From assembly GCA_003242605.1 (NCBI GenBank), contig QGUZ01000042.1, positions 1 to 25,463 of the forward strand: a DNA stretch of 25,463 nucleotides, given 5' to 3'. The DNA is from Actinomycetota bacterium. GTDB lineage: Bacteria > Actinomycetota > Actinomycetes > Streptosporangiales > Streptosporangiaceae. Position 1 is the first letter of the stretch. Every line of letters starts with the position of its first letter. The notes beneath the pieces were generated by a model, which ran no database searches, was not told the origin of the DNA, and saw nothing but the letters and a program-made list of their open reading frames with translations. Below are positions 8,096 to 15,006 of the stretch, one piece after another. Made by a program: the position numbers and the translations under genes.

Positions 8096-8547
8096 TCAGA
8101 TGCGTGCCAGGCGCCGCTCCCCCGTCGGCTCGCCGGAAGGTGAACGCCTCGGGGCCCGGCCCCTCCTCGCGGAGCCTGCGCAGCCGGTCCATCGCCTCCG
8201 GCACCGTGGGGATCGTCCCCTCCGGGATCCACCACATCACCAGGTGCGGGTGCCGCAGCGGCTCGAACCACTCGCGCCGCCGCTGCATGAACCTCAGGTG
8301 CTCGCTGCGGTAGGTGTAGCTCCACAGCGCCTCGCGCCACTCCCACACCGACAAATCGATGAGCACCCGCTCATCCTCGGCGTCCTGGCGTGGTGCCGGT
8401 CGGCCCGCTGCCCTTGAGCCGCCACACGAAGCCCGGCCAGGACTCGGCGAGCCGGTTGACGCGCTCGAGAGCGGCGACGAAGTCGGCCGGCACCGGGAAG
8501 TCGAGGGGCGCGACCATCCGTGCCACGTTGAGCTGTGCCAGGTGCAT
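8096..8547 (-). pseudogene. DUF3291 protein gene with two +1 frameshifts
   Basis: The ATG at 8547 opens a DUF3291-like N-terminus (MHLAQLNVARMVAPLDFPVP, then WPGFVWRLKG) but the frame ends at TGA 8371-8373. The homologous continuation, VLIDLSVWEWREALWSYTYR through FEPLRHPHLVMWWIPEG, lies in another frame. Removing one G at 8387-8388 joins the parts. A second extra base in the five-C run near 8118-8124 separates FTFRRADG from the natural-looking end ERRLARI and its stop at 8096-8098. With both corrected the protein is 149 residues, the usual family length. The function of DUF3291 is unknown; it belongs to the ferredoxin-like dimeric barrel group. It follows the also-broken regulator gene at 30 bp. 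Sequencing error cannot be excluded. Confidence 0.75.
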
Positions 8548-8577
8548 GGTCCCAGCCGACCACGACCCGGCTCTATG

Positions 8578-9262
8578 TCATTGAGTTTTGTTCTTAGAAA
8601 CGGGCCCCTGCTCCGGCGGGGACCGGAACGCCACGCAGCACTCCCCCGGCCGGGGGTCGAGCACGGCCGCCACCGTGCCGTCCCGGCCGAGGCCCTTGAG
8701 CAGGCCCTCGCACAGCGCGAGGTTCATCGAGCACACACCAGGGTCGGCTGCCGCTCGGCGGGGAGGTGGAAGGGGCGGTTGCGCAGCCGCAGCGCGCCCC
8801 GCTCGTCGGTGTACGGCTGGTAGCCGCGGGCGGCGAGCACCGCGGCCAGGTCGGCGTCCCGCGGCTCCGCCTCGCCGATCGTCCCGACCGCCCGGCGGGC
8901 CGCGTCCTCGGCCCGCCGGTCCGTCTCCAGCGCCGCGACCACGTCGGCGAGCAGCAGCGCCGGCGTCCGGTGGTCCCGGGGCGGCACGCGCACCTGGTGC
9001 TCGGCGGCGGCCCGGCGGTAGACCTTCGCCGGGCGGCCGCTGCCCGGCCCGGTGCGGCCGGTGAGCCCGCGCGACCCACCTCGAGCAGGCCCGCCTCCAC
9101 GAGCCGGTCGAGGTGGAACGCGGCGAGGGTGCGCTGGACGCCGACCGCCTCGGCGGCCTCGCCCCGGCTCACCTCGCGCCCCTGCGCGACCACGTACTCG
9201 TAGAGCATCCGGCGCACCGGGTCCCGCAGTACGCCGTGGACGCCCAGATCGTCCGCGGTGAT
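8578..9262 (-). pseudogene. Winged-helix transcriptional regulator gene with two frameshifts
   Basis: The first part encodes an ArsR-like winged helix: RRMLYEYVVAQGREVSRGEA, then GVQRTLAAFHLDRLVEAGLL. The frame breaks after LLEVG, where one base is missing from the CCC at 9075-9077. The next part, from SRGLTGRTGPGSGRPAKVYR to RPFHLPAERQPTLVC, continues in a second frame. A CA repeat unit appears duplicated at 8732-8737, and the end of the protein, MNLALCEGLLKGLGRDGTVA and on to the stop at 8578, is in a third frame. Correcting both gives 228 codons, exactly divisible by three. The expected start codon reads ATC at 9260-9262; the first usable start is GTG at 9217. It begins 10 bp after the FKBP gene. 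No intact copy was seen in the window. Confidence 0.75.
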
Positions 9263-9272
9263 GGCCCGTCGA

Positions 9273-10265
9273 TCAGTAGGCTCCCAGCACGTCCACGACG
9301 AACACGAGGGTGTCGGTGCCCTTGATCACGTCGCCCTGGCCCTGCTCGCCGTAGCCGAGCTTGGGCGGGATCACCAGCAGTACGCGGCTGCCGACCGGGA
9401 CGCCGACCAGGCCCTGGTCCCAGCCCTTGATGACCTTGCCGGTGCCGATCTGGAACATCACCGGGGCGCCCCGGTTCCAGCTGCTGTCGAACTCCTTGTC
9501 GGTGCCCCAGATCTTGCCGACGTAGTGCACGAGCACGCCCTGGCCGGACTTCACCTTCGGGCCGGTGCCCTCGATCACGGTCTTGGCGACGAGCTCGGTC
9601 GGGGCCTTCTCGCCGGTCTTGGTGGACAGCTTCGGCGCGGCGTCGCCGCCGGGATTCTCCAGGGTGATGCCCTTCACCCCGGCCTTGACCTCCTTGCCGG
9701 AGGCCGCCTTCTTCGTGGCGCGGGCCACCACGTCGATGACGTACAGGCTCGCCATCTTGTCGGTGCCCTGGGCCTTGGCCTGCTCGAGCTGCTCCTTGCT
9801 GAGGCTGTCGACGGCCACCACCGCGAAGAACCGGTCGCCGACCTTCGCCTGCTGGAACGCGGTGTCGATCACTTTGGGCAGGCCGTCGCCCACCTTGAGC
9901 ACCTGGGGCGAGCCCTCGTCGTAGGTCGAGCCGACCATCGCGTTCGACTGCCCGTCCCAGGCGTAGGCGGTGAGGTTGACGATGACGTTGTCCCCGGCCC
10001 GCACGGCCTCGCCGTCGCCCTTGGTCACCGTCTTCGCCGCGGACGTCGTCGGCGGCATCATTCCCGTCGGGAAGGTCACCTTCGGCTTCTCGCCGGTCTT
10101 GCCGCTGACCTTCAGGTCGTCGACGGAGGCCGGCGGGCCGGAGGCGGCGGAGGAGGCCGACGCCGTGCCCGCGGGCGTGGACGCGTCACCGCCTCCCTGA
10201 CCGCCACCGCAGGCGGCGGCGAACAACAGCGGAACGGCGGCGGCGAGAACGGCCAGTCGGCGCAT
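9273..10265 (-). CDS. FKBP-type peptidyl-prolyl isomerase, probable lipoprotein
   Basis: The 330-residue protein has a lipoprotein-like signal: MRRLAVLAAAVPLLFAAAC with Cys19 as the likely lipidated residue, then a Gly/Ser/Ala-rich linker. The C-terminal domain (about 215-330) is a good FKBP fold with VLVHYVGKIWGTDKEFDSSW, GKVIKGWDQGLVGVPVGSR and PPKLGYGEQGQGDVIKGTDT. A second, more divergent FKBP-like domain is visible at about 75-185 (AGDNVIVNLTAYAWDGQ, VIDTAFQQAKVGDRFFAVV) and lacks the PPxxGYG active-site segment. It should assist folding outside the membrane. The ATG at 10265 has GAGGAA about nine bases upstream. Streptomyces also carries FKBP genes beside pafA, so the neighbourhood is conserved, though no direct role in pupylation is known. 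Confidence 0.9.
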   Translation of the reverse strand: MRRLAVLAAAVPLLFAAACGGGQGGGDASTPAGTASASSAASGPPASVDDLKVSGKTGEKPKVTFPTGMMPPTTSAAKTVTKGDGEAVRAGDNVIVNLTAYAWDGQSNAMVGSTYDEGSPQVLKVGDGLPKVIDTAFQQAKVGDRFFAVVAVDSLSKEQLEQAKAQGTDKMASLYVIDVVARATKKAASGKEVKAGVKGITLENPGGDAAPKLSTKTGEKAPTELVAKTVIEGTGPKVKSGQGVLVHYVGKIWGTDKEFDSSWNRGAPVMFQIGTGKVIKGWDQGLVGVPVGSRVLLVIPPKLGYGEQGQGDVIKGTDTLVFVVDVLGAY

Positions 10266-10313
10266 CGATGCTTTCCTCGGAAGAACGTCGTTGTCGGTTG
10301 CGGTCCGGCCGCC

Positions 10314-10319
10314 ACCCTA
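10314..10319 (-). promoter_or_regulatory. Candidate -10 box for the FKBP gene
   Basis: TAGGGT on the minus strand lies about 50 bases before the FKBP start, in the 220-bp gap after pafA. The same hexamer stands before prcB and arc. No strong -35 is visible. Confidence 0.3.
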
Positions 10320-10486
10320 CCCGACGTGGCCGCGCGCGGTGGCCGTACGACGCCCGCGGGTCACGGCCGAGCGGGACATCCCGGGGCGAAACGCCGCGGC
10401 GGCCCCGGCCCGCCGGGCCGTGCGGCGACCGCGTGGTCACCGCCGCCCGGCGGCGGGGCCGCCCGGAGCGCGCCGCCGGGATGCCG

Positions 10487-11845
10487 TCACATCCCGGCGA
10501 TGAGCTTCTCCACCCGCTCGTCCACGCTGCGGAACGGGTCCTTGCACAGCACGGTGCGCTGCGCCTGGTCGTTCAGCTTCAGGTGGACCCAGTCGACGGT
10601 GAAGTCGCGCCGCTTCTCCTGGGCCCGGCGGATGAACTCGCCGCGCAGCCGCGCCCGGGTGGTCTGCGGGGGCACCGACTTCGCCTCGAAGATCTTGATG
10701 TCGGAGCACACGCGCTCCACCGCGCCGCGCTTCTGCAGCAGGTAGAACAGCCCGCGCTTGCGGTGCACGTCGTGGTAGGCGAGGTCGAGCTGGGCCACCC
10801 GCGGCGAGGAGAGCGGCAGGTCGTACTTGCGCCGGTACCGCTCGATCATCTGGTACTTGGTGACCCAGTCGATCTCGCGGGCGACGAGGTCGAGGTCCCC
10901 GGTCTCCACCGCGCGCAGCGTGCGCTCCCACAGGTCGAGCACGCGCTGGGTGATCGGGTCCGCGCCGCGCCGGTCCACGAAGTCCTTCGCCTTGCCCAGG
11001 TACTCCTGCTGGATCTCGAGCGAGGACGCCTCGCGCCCGTTGGCGAGCCGGACCCGGCGCCGGCCGGTCATGTCGTGGGAGACCTCGCGGATCGCCCGGA
11101 TCGGGTTCTCCAGGCTGAGATCGCGCATCACCACGCCGGCCTCCACCATGCGCAGCACCAGGTCGGTGGATCCGACCTTGAGCAGCGTGGTGGTCTCGCT
11201 CATGTTCGAGTCGCCGACGATCACGTGGAGCCGCCGGAACCGCTCGGCGTCGGCGTGCGGCTCGTCCCGCGTGTTGATGATCGGCCGGGACCGGGTGGTC
11301 GCCGACGAGACGCCCTCCCAGATGTGCTCGGCCCGCTGCGAGACGCAGTAGACCGCGCCGCGCGGCGTCTGCAGCACCTTTCCGGCCCCGCAGATGATCT
11401 GCCGGGTGACCAGGAACGGGATGAGCACGTCGGCGAGCCGGCCGAACTCGCCGTGCCGCCCGACGAGGTAGTTCTCGTGGCAGCCGTACGAGTTCCCGGC
11501 CGAGTCGGTGTTGTTCTTGAACAGGTAGATGTCCCCGGCGATGCCCTCCTCGCGCAGCCGCTTCTCGGCGTCGACGAGCAGGCCCTCCAGGATGCGTTCG
11601 CCCGCCTTGTCGTGCGTGACCAGCTCCACGACGTTGTCACACTCGGGTGTGGCGTACTCGGGGTGGCTGCCCACGTCGAGGTAGAGACGGGCGCCGTTGC
11701 GCAGGAAAACGTTGCTCGACCGGCCCCAGGACACGACCCTGCGGAACAGGTAGCGGGCCACCTCGTCCGGGGACAGCCGGCGCTGCCCCCGGAACACGCA
11801 CGTGACGCCGTACTCGTTCTCCAGGCCGAAGATGCGACGATCCAT
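10487..11845 (-). CDS. pafA: Pup-protein ligase PafA
   Basis: PafA activates the C-terminal Glu of deamidated Pup with ATP and joins it to substrate lysines. The 452-residue length and sequence agree closely with M. tuberculosis PafA. The N-terminus MDRRIFGLENEYGVTC carries Glu9, expected to bind metal. The segment ARLYLDVGSHPEYATPECD contains the probable catalytic Asp57. KNNTDSAGNSYGCHENYL, SRPIINTRDEPHAD and LHVIVGDSNMSE are carboxylate-amine ligase core motifs, and VHLKLNDQAQRTVLCKDPF marks the C-terminal domain. The insertion loop typical of Dop is absent. The start is ATG 11845, with TAGTGT six bases upstream. It follows prcA by 86 bp and precedes the FKBP gene. Confidence 0.97.
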   Translation of the reverse strand: MDRRIFGLENEYGVTCVFRGQRRLSPDEVARYLFRRVVSWGRSSNVFLRNGARLYLDVGSHPEYATPECDNVVELVTHDKAGERILEGLLVDAEKRLREEGIAGDIYLFKNNTDSAGNSYGCHENYLVGRHGEFGRLADVLIPFLVTRQIICGAGKVLQTPRGAVYCVSQRAEHIWEGVSSATTRSRPIINTRDEPHADAERFRRLHVIVGDSNMSETTTLLKVGSTDLVLRMVEAGVVMRDLSLENPIRAIREVSHDMTGRRRVRLANGREASSLEIQQEYLGKAKDFVDRRGADPITQRVLDLWERTLRAVETGDLDLVAREIDWVTKYQMIERYRRKYDLPLSSPRVAQLDLAYHDVHRKRGLFYLLQKRGAVERVCSDIKIFEAKSVPPQTTRARLRGEFIRRAQEKRRDFTVDWVHLKLNDQAQRTVLCKDPFRSVDERVEKLIAGM

Positions 11846-11851
11846 TACCTC

Positions 11852-11857
11852 ACACTA
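11852..11857 (-). promoter_or_regulatory. -10 box of a likely leaderless pafA promoter
   Basis: TAGTGT on the minus strand is followed by six bases (GAGGTA) and then the pafA ATG. The GAGG is too close to the start to be a normal ribosome site, so a leaderless message is likely. This would let pafA be transcribed apart from prcBA. Confidence 0.4.
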
Positions 11858-11931
11858 TTCTCCCCACGCCCAAGGCGCGGAAGATCCGGTAGTTCGGAAC
11901 CTGGGTACGGCGTGCCCGCGAAGTGAGGGGT

Positions 11932-12789
11932 CTACTCCCCCGAACCGGTATCGATCTCACCCTCGGGTGCGGTGGGGGGCGCCTCGGGGGGCGTGGCGGG
12001 TGGCGTCTGCGGCTGCGCGGGCGGCGTGGCCTGGGCCTCCGGGCCGCCCTTGGGCGCCTCGCCGCCGGCCGCCCCGGAGGACTCGGCGGCGCGCTGCCGG
12101 CCCGCCTCGATCAACCGCTCCAGCCGGCGGCCGGTGAGCCGCAGGAACTTGCGCTGCAGCGGGCGGGTGCGGTCGAGGATCGCCACCTCGAGCTGGTCGG
12201 TCGGCGGCGGCTCGTTGCCCGGCTCGGTGAGCGCGGCGAGCGCGGCCTGCAGCGCCTCCTCCAGCGTCATGCCCTCGCGGTAGTGGTCCTTCAGCCGCGC
12301 GGCGACCGCGTCGGCCTGGCCGCCCATCGCGATCGCGCCGTGCTCGTCCTGGACCGACCCGTCGAAGGTGAGCCGGTAGATCTGGTCCTCCTCGGGGGTG
12401 TCCCCCACCTCGGCGACCACGATCTCCACCTCGAACGGCTTGATCGAGTCGGTGAAGATCATGCCGAGCTGCTGGGCGTAGAAGTTCGCCAGCCCGCGGC
12501 CGGTCACGTCGGCCCGGTCGTAGCTGTAGCCGTTGATGTCGGCGTAGCGGATGCCGGCGAGCCGCAGCGCCTCGAACTCGTTGTACCGGCCGACGGCCGC
12601 GAACCCGATGCGGTCGTAGATTTCGCTGATCTTGTGCAGCGCCCGCGACGCGTTGTGCGCGACGAGCAGGATCCCGTTGTCGTACTGGAGCACGACAGAG
12701 CTGCGGCCCCGCGCGATGCCCTTGCGCGCGTAGTCCGCCTTGTCCCGCATCTGCTGCTCGGCGGGAACATATCCAAACGGGATGGACAC
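11932..12789 (-). CDS. prcA: 20S proteasome alpha subunit PrcA
   Basis: PrcA forms the outer rings of the 20S core and gates substrate entry; Arc docks on it. The product is 285 residues from the GTG at 12789, chosen because the N-terminus (V/M)SIPFGYVPAEQQMRDKADY aligns with other PrcA proteins and AGAGGA lies six bases upstream; an ATG at 12807 would add six residues. Core motifs are YARKGIARGRS, LHKISEIYDRIGFAAVGRYN, YSYDRADVTGRGLANFYAQQ and KPFEVEIVVAEVG. The last 50 or so residues form a Pro/Ala/Glu-rich tail (PPAQPQTPPATPPEAPPTAP) ending in GSGE, longer than in M. tuberculosis. It follows prcB by under 50 bp and should be cotranscribed with it. Confidence 0.96.
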   Translation of the reverse strand: MSIPFGYVPAEQQMRDKADYARKGIARGRSSVVLQYDNGILLVAHNASRALHKISEIYDRIGFAAVGRYNEFEALRLAGIRYADINGYSYDRADVTGRGLANFYAQQLGMIFTDSIKPFEVEIVVAEVGDTPEEDQIYRLTFDGSVQDEHGAIAMGGQADAVAARLKDHYREGMTLEEALQAALAALTEPGNEPPPTDQLEVAILDRTRPLQRKFLRLTGRRLERLIEAGRQRAAESSGAAGGEAPKGGPEAQATPPAQPQTPPATPPEAPPTAPEGEIDTGSGE

Positions 12790-12834
12790 CGGTGTTCCTC
12801 TCGACATGTTGTGGCCGACCTCGTGGGTGGGGTC

Positions 12835-13671
12835 CTATCGCAGCGGGGCGTGGGGTCCGTCGGGGGACTGGCTGCGGCCTTCCAGCAGCGTCCGCACGTG
12901 CGCCTCGACCTCCTCGTCGGACAGCCGCCGGAAGCCCTCCTCGTCGATCACGGCGACGACCGGGTAGATCTGCCGGTTCACGTCCGGCCCGCCGGTGGCC
13001 GCGTCGTCGTCGGCCGCGTCGTAGAGCGCCTGGAGGCAGACGAGCACGGTGTCATCGGCCGAGGCGTTCTCCCGGTAGAGCTTCTTCAGCGCGCCCCGGG
13101 CGAAGATCGAGCCGGAGCCGATCGCCGCGTAGTTCTTCTGCTCGTACGGCCCGCCGCCGACGTCGTAGGTGAAGATGCGGCCCTCACCGCGGTCCGGGTC
13201 GTAGGCGACGAACATCGGCACGACCACCAGGCCCTGCATCGCCATGGGAAGGTTGCCGCGGATCATCGTGGCGAGCCGGTTCGCCTTGCCCTCGGCGGAG
13301 AGCACGCGGCCTTCGCGCTTCTCGTAGTGCTCCAGCTCAACGCAGTACAACCGGGCCAGCTCGATCCCGATGCTCGCGGTGCCCGCGATGCCCACACAGG
13401 AATATTCGTCGGTGCGGAACACCTTCTCGATGTCCCGCTGGGAGATCATGTTGCCGGAGGTCGCCCGCCGGTCGCCGGCCATCACCACACCGCCGGCGAA
13501 GGTCGCGGCGACGATCGTCGTCGCGTGCGGGATCTGCTCCCCGACCGGTTCGGCCGGCAGCCCACGGCGCCAGGGCAGGAGGTGGGGGGCGTAGGAGCTG
13601 AGGAACTCCGTGAACGACGGGCTGCCCGTGTCGAGCATCATCGGACTCATCCAGCCCTGTTGTGGTGCCAC
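12835..13671 (-). CDS. prcB: 20S proteasome beta subunit PrcB
   Basis: PrcB is the proteolytic subunit of the core. The 278-residue precursor has a 50-residue propeptide removed before Thr51 (HATTIVAATFAGGVVMAGDR), the N-terminal nucleophile. Counting from Thr51 as residue 1, Asp17 and Lys33 are both present, as needed for catalysis. The segments RATSGNMISQRDIEKVF and IGIELARLYCVELEHYEKREG are typical of actinobacterial PrcB. The start is GTG at 13671 with GGAGGG about seven bases upstream; ATG codons at residues 8 and 11 are alternatives. A candidate -10 TAGGGT lies about 40 bases upstream. Unlike in M. tuberculosis, pup is not immediately upstream but about 850 bp away. Confidence 0.97.
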   Translation of the reverse strand: MAPQQGWMSPMMLDTGSPSFTEFLSSYAPHLLPWRRGLPAEPVGEQIPHATTIVAATFAGGVVMAGDRRATSGNMISQRDIEKVFRTDEYSCVGIAGTASIGIELARLYCVELEHYEKREGRVLSAEGKANRLATMIRGNLPMAMQGLVVVPMFVAYDPDRGEGRIFTYDVGGGPYEQKNYAAIGSGSIFARGALKKLYRENASADDTVLVCLQALYDAADDDAATGGPDVNRQIYPVVAVIDEEGFRRLSDEEVEAHVRTLLEGRSQSPDGPHAPLR

Positions 13672-13706
13672 GCGACTCCCTCCAAACGATCCAAGTGCTA
13701 CGCCCG

Positions 13707-13712
13707 ACCCTA
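13707..13712 (-). promoter_or_regulatory. Candidate prcB -10 box
   Basis: TAGGGT on the minus strand would give a leader of about 30 nt that contains the prcB Shine-Dalgarno sequence. It supports transcription of prcBA separate from pup. No convincing -35 is visible. Confidence 0.4.
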
Positions 13713-14517
13713 CTCATGTTCCGGCGCGGCTCGCACTCGCCCCGATCAGCTCAGGGCGAAGTTTGGCCCCATGGGCAACTCGCGTGGCTTTTCCGGGTCG
13801 CCGGACGGGCATTCCGCCGGGCGAGTCAAGAGGGATTGCGTGGTGAAATGTCGCGTTTATGTGGCCGCCGTGACCGTCGCCGGGAATTCGGCGGTGGTGG
13901 CGGCACCGGATCGGCGTCGCGCGTGCGACCCGGCCCGTGGCGGGCGGCGCGGCGGCGACGCGTCAGGCGCGGCCCGGGCGCACGAGGCGGGCCGGCGGTG
14001 CGGGACCCCGGCGGCGCCGCGCGGCGGGGCTCGCGGTGGGTGCGCCGAGCGGCGCACGGGTGCGCACGCGGACGTGCGCGGCCGCGTCGTCGGGACGCGG
14101 CGGACGGGGACGGTTCCCGGGCTCGGCGGCGGGTCGGCCCGGAAGCCGTCCTCCGGGGCGGGTCCGCCGCCACGCGCCTGGCGAACGCGCTCGGCGAAGC
14201 CCCGCCCCGCTGACGTCGTCGTCGACGGCGGTACGGCTACCGCCGCGGCCGGTCTCGGTCGCGACGTCGCAACGGGCGCCGGATGCCCCGCCGTGGCCGT
14301 CGCGAGGCGTGCTCCGTTCCGATCGGTGGCCGGCGAACTCGGGCCGCCGTTGGCGTGCCGGTCGGCCGCGCGGCGGTACGGCGCCGTGGCGGGCGCCGGC
14401 CGGGGCGATGGGAGCGATTGGACCGGCGGACGGCCGGCCGTACCGGCCGGTCACCGCGCGGCCCGCACACCCGCGCATCCCCGGTTCCGCGGGCGTCGCG
14501 GCCGTGCGTCCCTCGCC
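13713..14517. other. Long gene-free gap between pup and prcB
   Basis: About 800 bp separates the pup stop from the prcB promoter. Several open frames exist on both strands, but all are Arg/Gly/Pro/Ala rich, lack ribosome sites and recognisable motifs, and overlap one another, as expected of random GC-rich DNA. Potential hairpins occur, such as GACCGG at 14421-14426 with CCGGTC at 14447-14452, about 65 bp past the pup stop. The part at 13730-13870 is less GC rich. I see no tRNA, rRNA or mobile element signature. It could hold a degraded gene, a leader or a small RNA. Confidence 0.5.
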
Positions 14518-14727
14518 CTACTGTCCGCCCTTCTGCACGTAGGAACGGACGAACTCCTCGGCGTTCTCCTCCAGCACCTCGTCGATCTCGTCCAGGATCG
14601 CGTCGACGTCCTCGCTGAGCTTCTCGTGGCGCTCCTTGACGTCCGACGCCTCCTGCGTCTGGGTCTCCTCGACTTCCCGTTCCCGCCGGCTGGCCTGCTT
14701 CTGACCGCCGGTATCCCTGGTTGCCAT
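14518..14727 (-). CDS. pup: Prokaryotic ubiquitin-like protein Pup
   Basis: Pup is the small, largely disordered modifier attached to substrate lysines. The 69-residue product has an N-terminal Gln/Arg/Glu-rich region starting MATRDTGGQKQASRRERE, a helical Arc-binding region (HEKLSEDVDAILDEIDEVLE) and the C-terminus VRSYVQKGGQ. The terminal Gln means Dop must deamidate it to Glu before ligation. M. tuberculosis Pup is 64 residues and also ends in GGQ. The ATG at 14727 has GGAGG about eight bases upstream; the frame continues open to 14991 but that part is not Pup-like. cobL, not dop, is the next gene upstream, 279 bp away. Confidence 0.97.
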   Translation of the reverse strand: MATRDTGGQKQASRREREVEETQTQEASDVKERHEKLSEDVDAILDEIDEVLEENAEEFVRSYVQKGGQ

Positions 14728-14747
14728 CTCCGACACCTCCAGCTTGG

Positions 14748-14760
14748 GGGACCCTGTCCC
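14748..14760. repeat. Small inverted repeat in the pup leader
   Basis: GGGAC at 14748-14752 and GTCCC at 14756-14760 form a 5-bp stem with a 3-base loop, just upstream of the pup Shine-Dalgarno sequence. It may be chance in GC-rich DNA. AT-rich TATAC and AATATC tracts lie slightly further upstream at 14762-14787, so the pup promoter is probably here. Confidence 0.25.
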
Positions 14761-15006
14761 GTATATCTTCCCCGAACCGGACGATATTCCCGCGGCTCGG
14801 CTCTGTGATCTTCCCTCCGGTCGCACGGGCCTGCCGCGTCCCGCCAGCCAACCCGACGGCCGGGCGGAACGCAAGTGGCCGGGGATCCGCCGGCGGGCGC
14901 GCCGTGCCGCGCGAGCGCCTTTACAACGTAGATCAGGTATGGGCCGGCCGCCGCCCCGGACGGCCGGGCACGGCCCGCGGGCGGCGGCCACCCGCCGCGG
15001 GCGGGC

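Noticed and set aside
8346..8354. TTGTCGGTG on the minus strand, equal to the mycobacterial PafBC motif core
   Set aside because: It lies inside the DUF3291 coding sequence and has no TANNNT at the proper distance.
10441..10455. CGCCGCC/GGCGGCG inverted repeat after pafA as a terminator
   Set aside because: The arms are nearly contiguous, so only about 5 bp can form with a usable loop; common by chance in such GC-rich DNA.
13826..14478. Several overlapping open frames in the pup-prcB gap
   Set aside because: All are low-complexity Arg/Pro/Gly/Ala sequence on both strands with no ribosome sites or motifs.
14728..14991. 88-codon N-terminal extension of pup
   Set aside because: The extra part is Arg/Gly/Pro-rich with no Pup similarity; the ATG at 14727 has a good ribosome site and gives the normal Pup length.
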